From Sphingomonadaceae bacterium (lineage in GTDB: Bacteria > Pseudomonadota > Alphaproteobacteria > Sphingomonadales > Sphingomonadaceae): a stretch of DNA of 64,000 nucleotides. The stretch lies in contig JAECRT010000001.1 of assembly GCA_016000085.1 (NCBI GenBank), positions 1 through 64,000 of the forward strand, given 5' to 3'. Numbering within the stretch: position 1 is the stretch's first letter; the number at the start of each line of letters is the position of its first letter. Positions 1-8,256 of this stretch are shown here, in pieces. Position numbers and translations under genes: made by a program. The notes under the pieces are model-generated. The model saw nothing but the letters and a program-made list of their open reading frames with translations. It had not been told where the DNA came from and did not search any database.

Positions 1-1944
1 CCGCAGGGCACCTTGTTCGGTCGCAACACCATTGGTGGGGCGTTGCAGCTAATCTCCAAAAAGCCGGCCGATACCATGGGTGTTACGGCGAAGGCTGGTT
101 TTGGCCGTTTCAACGAATGGTATGCTCGTGCGCGGCTCGATACAGGTTATATTATCGGCGATGTCATCAAGGCTTCGATTTCGGCACAGCACCGCGAGGC
201 CAATGGCTATGTCAACAATATATTGACACCATCATCGCAAGATCCCGGCTCGCTCAAGGCTAATTCGATCGCTGTCGGGTTGCAGGGCGATTTTGGCGAT
301 CTGACCGTCAATTATAATTTCGACTATGATAACCGCAAAGGAACGCCTGCGTTCTTCCAGATAGTTGCCGCGACGCCGCTGGCGGAGGGTTATTATTCAC
401 AGTCGCCCAGCTATGGGGGTGCACCGTTCCTGGTTAATCCCGTGCGGCAGGGCACCGTGCAGCAGGCCGGTTTCACCGACCGTAATGGCGATTTCCGCTA
501 TGGCAGTAAGACTCGCGTTCAGGGTCATGGCTTGACCATCAGCTATGACGCGACCCCGGAGTTGACGATCAAATCAATAACCGGTTATCGCAAATTTTTC
601 CAGGATACGATCCTGAACCTGTCGGGTAATGGCACCTTGCGCGGTCCTGTGGTCGACTTTACGTCGCCTACGCTCGTCTCGATCCAGGATGTCACACCGT
701 ACGCCGGCAATAACGCGCCGCAGAAGCAGTGGCAGTTCAGCCAGGAATTGCAGGCTCTCGGGAAGGTCGGCGACATCAGCTACTTGCTCGGTATGTATTA
801 TTTCTACGAGAAAGCATCCGAGTATAATCAGCAGGCACTGACTCTTGTCATGCCAGTATCGGCCCTTACCTCGATCGGCTTTCCGCAGGCAGCGGTCGAC
901 GGGATCAGCGCGCTGAACCCCGGCCTTTCCACGATCGGCGTCAACGCCAATCCGCTTCAGGCATTTGGCGGCACGTCGCAATCGATGGCGGTTTTCGGTC
1001 AGGCAAGTTGGAAGCCTGCGGCGTTGGATAACAAGTTGGAAGTCACATTGGGCGGCCGCTATACGGCTGATGACAAGACGGCTTATCTGGCCGGCGACGT
1101 TAGTCCGGTGCAGCGTGGCCGGGCGAGCTTCAATAATTTCTCATGGCTTGGGTCCGTGTCCTACGATCTGTTTGAGGACGTGATGGTCTATGGTCGGGTA
1201 TCTACCGGCTATCGTTCGGGCGGCATCAATCCGCGCGCCAGCATCATCAATACTTTTGATCCTGAAAAGGCGACAGCCTATGAAGCGGGGATCAAGTCGC
1301 AATTCCTCGACAATCGCCTGCGCCTCAACCTTGCTGGATATATTACCAACTATGACGATCTCCAGGTCCAACAATTCGCAGCGGGTAGTGGTGGCGCTAC
1401 GTCGCTGATCGTTAACGCGGGTAAGGTCCAGTTGTCTGGCTTTGAAGCGGAACTGACGGCCCTGCCATTTGCTGGTTTTCAAATCGACGGTTCGGTCGGC
1501 TATGTGAAGACGAAGTATAAAGAGTTTTTCTTCCGCGATCCTGCGACAAACCTGGTCCTGGATGTCGCCGATCAAGCGAAGCCGCTCTATACACCAAAAT
1601 GGAGCTTCCATCTGGGTGCTGAATATGCACATCCGATCGGCGATGCGCTTGTTCGCCTGCGGGGAGACTATTCGCATCGTACGCAAATCTATTTCAATGC
1701 GCTCGACAATACCGCGCCATTTAACCAAGATCTGATTTCGCCGGGCCAGAGCAACGTCAAAGCGCGATTGTCCGTCGAAGACATTAATCTGGGCGGCGGC
1801 AAGCTTGATATTGGTCTGTGGGGGGACAACCTGCTCAACCAAAAACGGCTGACCTACGGCATCGATTTTGGTGGATTGGGTTTTGCCGGGGCTACATTCA
1901 ACAAGCCGATATCCTATGGGATCGATGCGCGCGTTCAGTTCTAG
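1..1944 (+). CDS. TonB-dependent outer-membrane receptor, 5' end outside window
   Basis: This is the last 647 codons of a TonB-dependent receptor; the frame is open from base 1. The first visible residues, PQGTLFGRNTIGGAL, are the conserved plug-domain motif, so the signal peptide, TonB box and first part of the plug lie outside the window. The rest is a long beta-barrel with regularly spaced aromatic residues, closing with a terminal Phe (DARVQF) as outer-membrane barrels do. The family imports large or scarce ligands using TonB-transmitted energy. The ligand cannot be read from sequence, but a place at the edge of a catabolic cluster fits uptake of the substrate. Bases 1-29 are identical to 22146-22174 in the other receptor. 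Confidence 0.93.
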   Translation, partial: PQGTLFGRNTIGGALQLISKKPADTMGVTAKAGFGRFNEWYARARLDTGYIIGDVIKASISAQHREANGYVNNILTPSSQDPGSLKANSIAVGLQGDFGDLTVNYNFDYDNRKGTPAFFQIVAATPLAEGYYSQSPSYGGAPFLVNPVRQGTVQQAGFTDRNGDFRYGSKTRVQGHGLTISYDATPELTIKSITGYRKFFQDTILNLSGNGTLRGPVVDFTSPTLVSIQDVTPYAGNNAPQKQWQFSQELQALGKVGDISYLLGMYYFYEKASEYNQQALTLVMPVSALTSIGFPQAAVDGISALNPGLSTIGVNANPLQAFGGTSQSMAVFGQASWKPAALDNKLEVTLGGRYTADDKTAYLAGDVSPVQRGRASFNNFSWLGSVSYDLFEDVMVYGRVSTGYRSGGINPRASIINTFDPEKATAYEAGIKSQFLDNRLRLNLAGYITNYDDLQVQQFAAGSGGATSLIVNAGKVQLSGFEAELTALPFAGFQIDGSVGYVKTKYKEFFFRDPATNLVLDVADQAKPLYTPKWSFHLGAEYAHPIGDALVRLRGDYSHRTQIYFNALDNTAPFNQDLISPGQSNVKARLSVEDINLGGGKLDIGLWGDNLLNQKRLTYGIDFGGLGFAGATFNKPISYGIDARVQF

Positions 1945-1965
1945 CCGTAAATATCGGCATAACGC

Positions 1966-2210
1966 CTAGCGATTGTTGAGGACCGCCCCGCGTAGCATGA
2001 GGAATACGAGCGGGAGGTGGGTCAAAGGTTCGGAGACGTCTAGGCGCTGTTCGTAATTCCCGGCTAGGCGTTTCTGGACCTTGAATCCTCGGCTCCCTAT
2101 TTGTGTGACGCACGATCTCATAAACGAAGTCGCGACAGGCGGCAGCGTCTATGAGACGTTTGCGGTCATAGGCACCGTCAGTGAGCAGGGGCTTGAACCA
2201 AGGTCAGTGT
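1966..2210 (-). pseudogene. IS5-family transposase remnant (C-terminal part)
   Basis: Read on the minus strand, this stretch encodes LTDGAYDRKRLIDAA and then FVYEIVRHTN. After a frame change near 2080 it continues as GFKVQKRLAGNYEQRLDVSE and ends at a TAG (1966-1968). The DGAYDR block, the EIVRR-like block and the YEQRLDVSEA-like C-terminus are what I know from IS5/IS427-type transposases of sphingomonads. The N-terminal half, the WVVERTF segment and both terminal repeats are missing or unrecognisable. It is a decayed insertion-sequence fragment and not a working element. The family call rests on memory of the motif pattern. Confidence 0.6.
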
Positions 2211-2600
2211 TTGCGGATGACCTTCTGTGAGATATCCAAATCCCGCGCGATCGCCTTGCCCCTGGCATCCCTGCCACTGCCTAGAACGCCAACATCCCGA
2301 TAACGTGCTGAAAATGAACATCGGGATCGAATGATCTATCGTAGAACCGGGCGCGCGACACCGAGTAGCCGAGGGCGAAGTGCTCGACCTCCTATCGTGT
2401 AACCCACCATTTCGCCTCGACGGAACTAGATGAAGGGGCGTGGCGGGGACTGTGAACAATCCTATGTTTTTATCATTCAATATATAAGTAAATACTCACT
2501 TGTAGAAATTTGGCAGGCGATTTATGCTCCTTTTCAGCTTCAGTGATGAACCAAAATCCTCGCGCCAGAAGGCCGGGCTACAAAAGCAGGAGTAGATCGG
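2211..2600. other. intergenic region upstream of the Baeyer-Villiger gene
   Basis: No intact gene is visible. Short minus-strand open frames between about 2290 and 2480 are interrupted by stops and may continue the neighbouring transposase remnant, but I cannot match them. The last 120 bases (2480-2600) are AT-rich and should hold the promoter of the monooxygenase gene. The TACGCA motif seen upstream of other units is absent here. Confidence 0.4.
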
Positions 2601-4553
2601 GTGTTGGATAACGCGCAATCGGGCAAGCTCGGCAATCTGCCTCTTTCGGATAGTGAGAAACTGCGAACAGCGTTGGAAGCCGCTGATGTTCGCGCCCTCG
2701 TCATGGCCTATGTGCATTTGAGCCGGGATGAGGCGATGTTGGACAGGTTCGCGGCTCACCTTCCCTCAGCCAGCCTTGGCATGTTGCCCACCGCTTCCGA
2801 CGCTTTGCTCAACGAACTGCGTAACAACATGCGCACGTTGCTAACCACCCCCGGCGGGGTCGTGCCGGAACCGATTACAGTCGATTTGCTGAACCGCATC
2901 ATGACCGTGGGCATGGGGGAACCGGTGGAGCGGGAATTCATCCCTTTATTGTTGGAACAGACTGGCCTTGGCGCGCAACCGGATCGTTCGGACCGTCCGG
3001 CACGCACACGCATTCCTTCCGATTACAAGGTGCTGATCATTGGCGCCGGCCTCACTGGCATGGCTGCGGCGGTCAAGCTCGATGAAGCGGGTTATGATTA
3101 TGAGATCGTGGAAAAGAATCCCGAAGTGGGTGGCACCTGGTGGAGTGCACGCTATCCCGGTGTCGGCGTCGACACGCCCAGCCACTTCTATTCCTATTCC
3201 TTTGAACTCAATCCTGACTGGACGACCTACACGCCTGCGGGTGGAGAAATGCAGGACTATCTGGTTGGAGTCGCCGACAAATATGGCCTGCGTAAACGGG
3301 TACGTTTCAATACCATGGTGGTCAGCCTGCGCTGGATCGAGAGTGACAGGCAGTGGGAAATTCTCATGCGCGGCAAGGACGGCCGGGAAGAGGCACGTCG
3401 CTACAACGTGGTGATCAACGCACATGGTCCGATCAATCGGTGGGAATGGCCGAAGATCGACGGGCTGGATGATTTTCAGGGCGTAAAGATGCACACGGGT
3501 GATTGGAACCCGAAGGTTGACTTGAAGGGCAAGAGGGTGGCGCTGATCGGGACCGGCGCCAGTGCCGCGCAATGCGGTCCGACCATTGCAGGAGAGGTCA
3601 GCAATCTCACCGTTTTCATGCGATCGGGCCATTGGGTGTTGCCCAACCATATCGCAGGTAAGCCAGTGCCCGAAGCGGTCAAATGGGCGATGAAGCACAT
3701 TCCCTATTATCTCGAATGGTTCCGCTTTTCGGTTTACTGGACGGGATCGGACGGCCTCTATCCCAATCTGCTCAAAGACCCGGAATGGAAGGGCGGTGAC
3801 ATCTCCATTTCCGCGGCCAACGCAGCGCTGCGCGAATATTGTCTCCATAATATGCACATGAAGTTGGCGGGGCGGCCGGATCTCATTGAAAAGCTGACGC
3901 CCGATGCGCCGGTCTTTTCAAAGCGGATCGTTATGGATACCAACTGGCTGCCCATGTTCATGCGCGACAATGTGGCGCTCGAAACGACGGGGATTGCCAG
4001 CATCACGCCCAGCGGCATCCGCACCACTGATGGGGTGGAGCACGCGTTCGACGTTATCCTGTTCGCTACCGGCTACAATCTTGCGCGGATGACCGGATCG
4101 CTGGAGATCATCGGCCGTGATGGCCGCAACCTGGGGGAGGAATGGGGCGAGGAAGATCCGGAGGCCTATTTCGGCCTCACCGTTCCCGGCTATCCTAATT
4201 ATTTCCACATGACTGGGCCAAATAGCGGGCCTAATCATGGCGCCGGTATCAATCTGCTGAGCGAGGCGCAGGTCCATTATGTGATCGAATGCCTCGACCA
4301 TTTGGTCGAAACCGGACAGGCGGCGCTGGAGCCGACCCAAGAGGCTTGCGATGGATTCAACGAACGCGTGCAGAACCAGATGCCGAACATGATCTGGACA
4401 CATCCCAAGGCCAAGACATATTATAAAAACAGCAAGGGCAAGGTCATTGTGTCCTGGCCGTTCAGACTGGTCGATTATTGGAACGAAAGTCGCAGTGTGA
4501 AGCTGAGCGACTATAAGTTTCACGGCGTATTAGCCCGTACAGAGGTGACCTGA
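2601..4553 (+). CDS. Baeyer-Villiger monooxygenase, HAPMO-like, with N-terminal extension
   Basis: This is a flavoprotein monooxygenase that should insert one oxygen atom next to a ketone, giving an ester or lactone, using FAD, NADPH and O2. Two Rossmann motifs are visible, GAGLTG at residues 148-153 and GTGASA at 317-322. Between them is the class I Baeyer-Villiger fingerprint FxGxxxHTxxW (FQGVKMHTGDW, 292-302). About 140 residues precede the first Rossmann motif, an extension also present in 4-hydroxyacetophenone monooxygenase (about 640 residues). The GTG start at 2601 gives 650 residues. The gene stands alone with its own leader, followed by a SnoaL-like gene. The substrate is unknown; a cyclic or aryl ketone is plausible, and a steroid ketone would fit the neighbours. 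Confidence 0.92.
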   Translation: MLDNAQSGKLGNLPLSDSEKLRTALEAADVRALVMAYVHLSRDEAMLDRFAAHLPSASLGMLPTASDALLNELRNNMRTLLTTPGGVVPEPITVDLLNRIMTVGMGEPVEREFIPLLLEQTGLGAQPDRSDRPARTRIPSDYKVLIIGAGLTGMAAAVKLDEAGYDYEIVEKNPEVGGTWWSARYPGVGVDTPSHFYSYSFELNPDWTTYTPAGGEMQDYLVGVADKYGLRKRVRFNTMVVSLRWIESDRQWEILMRGKDGREEARRYNVVINAHGPINRWEWPKIDGLDDFQGVKMHTGDWNPKVDLKGKRVALIGTGASAAQCGPTIAGEVSNLTVFMRSGHWVLPNHIAGKPVPEAVKWAMKHIPYYLEWFRFSVYWTGSDGLYPNLLKDPEWKGGDISISAANAALREYCLHNMHMKLAGRPDLIEKLTPDAPVFSKRIVMDTNWLPMFMRDNVALETTGIASITPSGIRTTDGVEHAFDVILFATGYNLARMTGSLEIIGRDGRNLGEEWGEEDPEAYFGLTVPGYPNYFHMTGPNSGPNHGAGINLLSEAQVHYVIECLDHLVETGQAALEPTQEACDGFNERVQNQMPNMIWTHPKAKTYYKNSKGKVIVSWPFRLVDYWNESRSVKLSDYKFHGVLARTEVT

Positions 4554-4660
4554 GCTTTTGGGGTTGGAGGGCGGCCCTTTGTACGCCATCGCTTTTATGT
4601 CGATATCATCCGGTAATTCAAAACGCAAATGTCGCATATATTTTGTAAAAACCTTTCCTT

Positions 4661-4669
4661 TGCGTATTC
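4661..4669 (-). promoter_or_regulatory. TACGCA-type motif upstream of SnoaL-like gene
   Basis: TGCGTATTC on the plus strand, that is GAATACGCA on the minus strand, lies 68 bases before the GTG start at 4737. Related words AACGCAAAT (4622) and TCGCATATA (4632) lie just upstream. It is one member of the repeated motif set described in the findings; its role as an operator is inferred. Confidence 0.4.
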
Positions 4670-4736
4670 TTGTAGGTTTATCTAGAATGGCGCTGCCGGC
4701 GGAATGGATGATCGGTATTTGAATAAGGAGAAAACC

Positions 4737-5240
4737 GTGGCCCTCAGCATCGAAGAACTCTCAGGACGGCTTCAAGTGCTGGAGGACAAGGAGGAGATTC
4801 GGCTGCTGAAATCGCGTTATTTGCGTGCTTGCGACCTGAAACAACCCGATGCTGTGCGCGATTGTTTCCTGCCGACTGGAGTCCGCATCGACTATCAGGG
4901 CTTCCCGCTATTCACGGAACGCGATGATTTTGTCGCGATATATGAAAAGATGGCGTGTCAGGGTGGTGTCTACGACATTCATCACGCGACCAATTGGGAT
5001 ATCACGCTGAACGGACCCGACGAAGCACGCGGTCTCTGGTCGCTCAATTTCCGTACCATCCTTACCGGTCCCCGCCATGTGACCCGACTGGCTGTAGAAT
5101 ATGATGATATCTATCGCCGCCAGGATGGCCGCTGGTGGATTGCCGAAAGCGTCAGTCGCGCGATGGGCGTCCTGACCGAACAGATCGGCGAAGACGGGTC
5201 AATCACGGTACTGGGGTTCGGGGAAGTTCCCACCGTCTGA
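4737..5240 (+). CDS. SnoaL-like (NTF2-fold) protein
   Basis: This 167-residue protein begins with the segment LEDKEEIRLLKSRYLRACD, typical of SnoaL_4 proteins of the NTF2 superfamily. That small cone-shaped fold is used by ketosteroid isomerases, dehydratases such as BaiE, and polyketide cyclases. I chose the GTG at 4737 because AAGGAG (4725-4730) sits six bases upstream; an ATG at 4704 is in frame but has no ribosome-binding site and would add 11 residues. It follows the Baeyer-Villiger gene but has its own leader with a TACGCA-type motif. The reaction is unknown; a dehydratase, isomerase or hydrolase role on a pathway intermediate is an inference from the fold. Confidence 0.85.
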   Translation: MALSIEELSGRLQVLEDKEEIRLLKSRYLRACDLKQPDAVRDCFLPTGVRIDYQGFPLFTERDDFVAIYEKMACQGGVYDIHHATNWDITLNGPDEARGLWSLNFRTILTGPRHVTRLAVEYDDIYRRQDGRWWIAESVSRAMGVLTEQIGEDGSITVLGFGEVPTV

Positions 5241-5716
5241 GCGAAAAGCTGCCTGGCAATCCGCGCCTCATGTAGGAACGGAGCGGTCACTGGCGGTTGA
5301 AGGTCCTGCGGTGCTGATGGGCTTTCCGCCGCCATTGGCTGCGGATCGCGATCGGATCACGGGACAGGTGGCGCTGTTGTTTTCGCAGGGTATCGACGCC
5401 GTAATCGCGAAAGGGGACGGGGCGTTACCGCTATCCTTCCAGACGGTGGGCGAAAAGCCGACGTCCGTTCCTGACCATATCTGAATCTTGCTTGAGGTCG
5501 CGGAGAGTCATTTCGTCAATCAGGACTTTGAATCAGCCAATCTAGACCCGATCGGGGCAATCGCCTGTTTACGGGAGGGCGGGCCGTCTCCACCGCTGAC
5601 CGCCGCCGTTATGCGCGGCGGGCTGCCGCCATCTTCTCGGTTGGTCTGTCCACCTTATCGCAATGCCGCGAGTATTTTCCGCATTAGTGGGTAATAATTC
5701 AACATTGACCATTATT
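5241..5716. other. intergenic region with an unassigned open frame
   Basis: No recognisable gene is present. A plus-strand frame stays open from inside the previous gene to a TGA near 5484 and reads protein-like (for example GFPPPLAADRDRITGQVALL), but it has no good start or ribosome-binding site and I cannot match it. It could be the tail of a decayed gene. The stretch 5485-5700 shows nothing convincing. Confidence 0.3.
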
Positions 5717-5722
5717 TGCGTA
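5717..5722 (-). promoter_or_regulatory. TACGCA-type motif upstream of SDR gene
   Basis: TGCGTA (TACGCA on the minus strand) in the context ATTTGCGTAAGG lies 34 bases before the ATG at 5757, between the likely promoter and the ribosome-binding site AAAGGAGAGG. It belongs to the repeated motif set; its function is inferred. Confidence 0.4.
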
Positions 5723-5756
5723 AGGTCATAAAAGGAGAGGTGAGGAGAGGATCAAA

Positions 5757-6512
5757 ATGATCGATTATGGTTTGCAGGATAAAGTGGCGATGGTGACGGG
5801 TGCGGGGGGTGGCATCGGTCGCGCCAGCGCTTTAGTCTTTGCTCGATCGGGAGCCAGCGTGCTGGTGAGCGACGTCCATGACGAAAATGGCGAGGAAACA
5901 GTCGCGCTGATCCGTGAAAAGGGTGGGAATGCGGTTTATCAGCGTTGCGACGTTTCCGATCCTACTCAAGTAAAGGCCATGGTCGCAGCGGCAGTCGAAA
6001 ATTTCGGCCGGCTCGATTACGCCCTCAATAATGCCGGCATCAATTCGGTCATGCTGAATGAATATGACGATGCGGTTTGGGAGCGTGCGATTTCCGTAAA
6101 CTTGACGGGCGTGATGCTGTGTATGCGCGAGGCGGCTGAAGTGATGATCAAGCAGGGCGGCGGAGCAATCGTCAACACCGCTTCGATCAATGGCATCGTC
6201 GGCAATGGAGGTCAGCCAGCCTATACGGCGGCCAAACATGGTGTCGTCGGCTTAACGCGTCATGCGGCGTTGCGCTGGGCCAAGGCAGGTATTCGCGTGA
6301 ATGCGGTTTGCCCCGGCGTCATCGACACGCCCATGTCTGCGCAAGCTGCTGCCGACCCGAAGATTCGTGGAATGATCGAGTCTATGACGCCGATGGGCCG
6401 GATGGGCCGGGCGGAGGAGATCGCCGAGGCGGCGGTGTGGCTCTGTTCGGATGCGGCCAGTTTCATCACGGGCCATCCGCTGTTGGTGGATGGAGGCGTA
6501 ACGGCCGCCTAA
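5757..6512 (+). CDS. short-chain dehydrogenase/reductase (SDR), classical
   Basis: This 251-residue NAD(P)-dependent oxidoreductase should interconvert an alcohol and a ketone on a pathway intermediate. It shows the cofactor motif TGAGGGIG near residue 15, the structural NNAG motif near 91, a catalytic Ser in NTASING, and the catalytic pair YTAAK near 157. An Asp after the second strand (VSDVHD) favours NAD over NADP. The C-terminus LVDGG is standard. A strong ribosome-binding site (AAAGGAGAGG) precedes the ATG. The gene is monocistronic, ends at a strong bidirectional hairpin, and has a TACGCA-type motif in its leader. The substrate is unknown. Confidence 0.92.
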   Translation: MIDYGLQDKVAMVTGAGGGIGRASALVFARSGASVLVSDVHDENGEETVALIREKGGNAVYQRCDVSDPTQVKAMVAAAVENFGRLDYALNNAGINSVMLNEYDDAVWERAISVNLTGVMLCMREAAEVMIKQGGGAIVNTASINGIVGNGGQPAYTAAKHGVVGLTRHAALRWAKAGIRVNAVCPGVIDTPMSAQAAADPKIRGMIESMTPMGRMGRAEEIAEAAVWLCSDAASFITGHPLLVDGGVTAA

Positions 6513-6525
6513 ACCGTGATCAATA

Positions 6526-6578
6526 AAGGGTATCACTCTGTTTCGGGCTGATCAGGCCGAGACAGAGTGGTACCCCTT
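6526..6578. terminator. long hairpin, bidirectional terminator
   Basis: AAGGG-TATCACTCTGTTTCGG (6526-6546) pairs with CCGAGACAGAGTGG plus TACCCCTT (6557-6578). The stem is about 20 pairs with two G-U pairs and one bulge. It sits exactly between the convergent SDR and EthD genes and its right arm reaches the stop codon of the latter, so it probably stops transcription from both sides. Confidence 0.65.
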
Positions 6579-7297
6579 CATCTGGCGTCAAGATGGGCGA
6601 AGTCAAACTGACTGGTCGGTATGATGTCAATTTGCGCGAAGTCGATGAAGCCGGCGCAACTGTCGGCCATCTCTTTGCTGTTATGCGCAAACTTCGCTTC
6701 ATCTGTGACCGCATCGAAGAAGACGCGCTGGTCGGTCATGGCTTCGAGCGGGAAGCATTCCTCGACAAAGGCTCCATAGGCGGGGGCATTTCCGGTCAAT
6801 GGCCGAACGATAATGTTCTGCACATATTCAAAGTTCGACTGCGTATCGATGGCCATGCGCGTATGATGGCGGTGCCAGTGGGACACCGCATCCCGCCAGT
6901 CCATGTCCGGCCGGAACGAGATGAAGCTCGCCTGCGACCAGCCCCATGTGCGCGAACCGGCTTGCGGCGAATGCTTCACATTGGGGATGATGGTCGATTC
7001 CGCGACCAGCCAAGCCTCAAACCGGCTGCTATGCGCAGCTAACAGATCATCCACGGCGCCACGGAAAATAGCGTTTGCGGACGGCAGCCAGAGTTGGACA
7101 ATAGCGTCCTGTTGCGGCTCCTGCCATTTCTGGTTGAGCGCCGCCGCCGGTTCGACTGTCGTATCGCGTATGTTGAGGCGAATGCCGCTGGCGCCCGCAG
7201 CCTTAAGAAGGTCTGGCAAAGATGCGATCAGGCGATCGCCATAGTCGGCACGGCTTTCACCTTCGGGCGCCCACAGGGCGCAGATAAGCTTTTCCAT
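6578..7297 (-). CDS. EthD-domain protein
   Basis: This 239-residue protein opens with MEKLICALWAPEG and contains the strand-helix pattern WRDAVSHWHRHHTRMA near residue 135, typical of EthD and dimeric alpha/beta-barrel (Dabb-like) proteins. The length suggests two such repeats. I placed the start at the ATG at 7297, where GGAGAG lies about seven bases upstream; the longer open frame reaches into the upstream SDR gene. It is the second gene of a two-gene operon (SDR, then EthD, gap 26 bases). EthD proteins accompany oxidative degradation genes, but no single reaction is assigned to the family. A role on a reactive intermediate is only a guess. Confidence 0.8.
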   Translation of the reverse strand: MEKLICALWAPEGESRADYGDRLIASLPDLLKAAGASGIRLNIRDTTVEPAAALNQKWQEPQQDAIVQLWLPSANAIFRGAVDDLLAAHSSRFEAWLVAESTIIPNVKHSPQAGSRTWGWSQASFISFRPDMDWRDAVSHWHRHHTRMAIDTQSNFEYVQNIIVRPLTGNAPAYGAFVEECFPLEAMTDQRVFFDAVTDEAKFAHNSKEMADSCAGFIDFAQIDIIPTSQFDFAHLDAR

Positions 7298-7323
7298 TTG
7301 CAGCTCTCCAGCAGCTTTATTTT

Positions 7324-8085
7324 TTAGTCGAAATTGGCTTGCCCGCCATCCAGCGGTACTGTCGCACCCGTCAGATAGCTGAGATCTGATCCACACAGCG
7401 CGACGATAGCGCGGCCTATATCCTCCTCCAGCCGACCGATGCGGCCCAGGGGGATCGTACGGAAAAATGCTTCGGCTTCCTCCGGATTATTTTCGAACCA
7501 CCATTTGAGACCCGGCGATTCAGCGTGAGGAGCGATGGTGAGGACGCGAATATTCTCTCCCCCCCATTCAGACGCGGCAGCGCGGGTCAGAGCACGAGTG
7601 GCCTGCTTGATCGCGCCGTAACAGCCATAGGCCGCCATGTCCCAGCGGATGCCCGCCGAGGACGCAAAGTTGAAGATGGTGCCGCCGCCGCGTTTCCCCA
7701 TGTGCGGATGGACCAGCTTCATCAAGCGGAAAGACGCGAGCGGGCCGGATTCAAACCCGGCGGTAAAAGCCTCGTCGGACACATCATCGATCAGGCCCAG
7801 CGGCACTTCCTGCGCGTTATTGACGAGGATATCGACGCCGCCCAGATCGCGTACTGCTACATCGACCGCGTTGGCGAGATCCGCGGCATCCTTGACATTG
7901 CAGGCGACAGGAATGGCGCGAACGCCGCGTTCCTCCGCCAGCCGGGCGGTCTGTTCCACCTTTTCGAGGGTGCGCCCTGCCAACAACAGATCAACGCCCT
8001 CGCTGGCGAACGCAAACGCGATTCCCTGACCAACGCCTTGCCCAGCCCCGGTAATCAGGGCAACCTTGCCTTTCAAAGCTGGCAT
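7324..8085 (-). CDS. short-chain dehydrogenase/reductase (SDR)
   Basis: This 253-residue SDR has TGAGQGVG near residue 14, a catalytic Ser in NFASSAG and the catalytic pair YGAIK near 158. The usual NNAG is NNAQ here, a tolerated variant. The segment LLLAGRT after the second strand, with an Arg, suggests NADP(H). It ends with VPLDGGQANFD. The ATG at 8085 has AAGGAAG upstream. It leads a two-gene operon with the EthD gene and is divergent from the KstD-like gene, with a TACGCA motif in the 171-base gap. The substrate is unknown; the tandem with KstD suggests a steroid-like alcohol or ketone. Confidence 0.9.
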   Translation of the reverse strand: MPALKGKVALITGAGQGVGQGIAFAFASEGVDLLLAGRTLEKVEQTARLAEERGVRAIPVACNVKDAADLANAVDVAVRDLGGVDILVNNAQEVPLGLIDDVSDEAFTAGFESGPLASFRLMKLVHPHMGKRGGGTIFNFASSAGIRWDMAAYGCYGAIKQATRALTRAAASEWGGENIRVLTIAPHAESPGLKWWFENNPEEAEAFFRTIPLGRIGRLEEDIGRAIVALCGSDLSYLTGATVPLDGGQANFD

Positions 8086-8128
8086 CGCACTTCCTTTTAC
8101 AGTGATCGTAGAATATATGAGCCCATAC

Positions 8129-8134
8129 TACGCA
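8129..8134 (+). promoter_or_regulatory. TACGCA motif in divergent promoter region
   Basis: TACGCA in the context CATACTACGCAGCAAG lies between the divergent SDR (start 8085) and the KstD-like gene (start 8257), 43 bases from the former. It could serve both promoters. Function inferred from recurrence. Confidence 0.4.
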
Positions 8135-8256
8135 GCAAGTTGACTTTATGGCAAGTTGGACCGCATTCTGCGTGGATATAGCAGGGACGTTGGGCGATCA
8201 ATATGGCGCGCCTCTCTTCGATCCGTGCGGTGGGACAGGATTTGGAACGGACAAGC

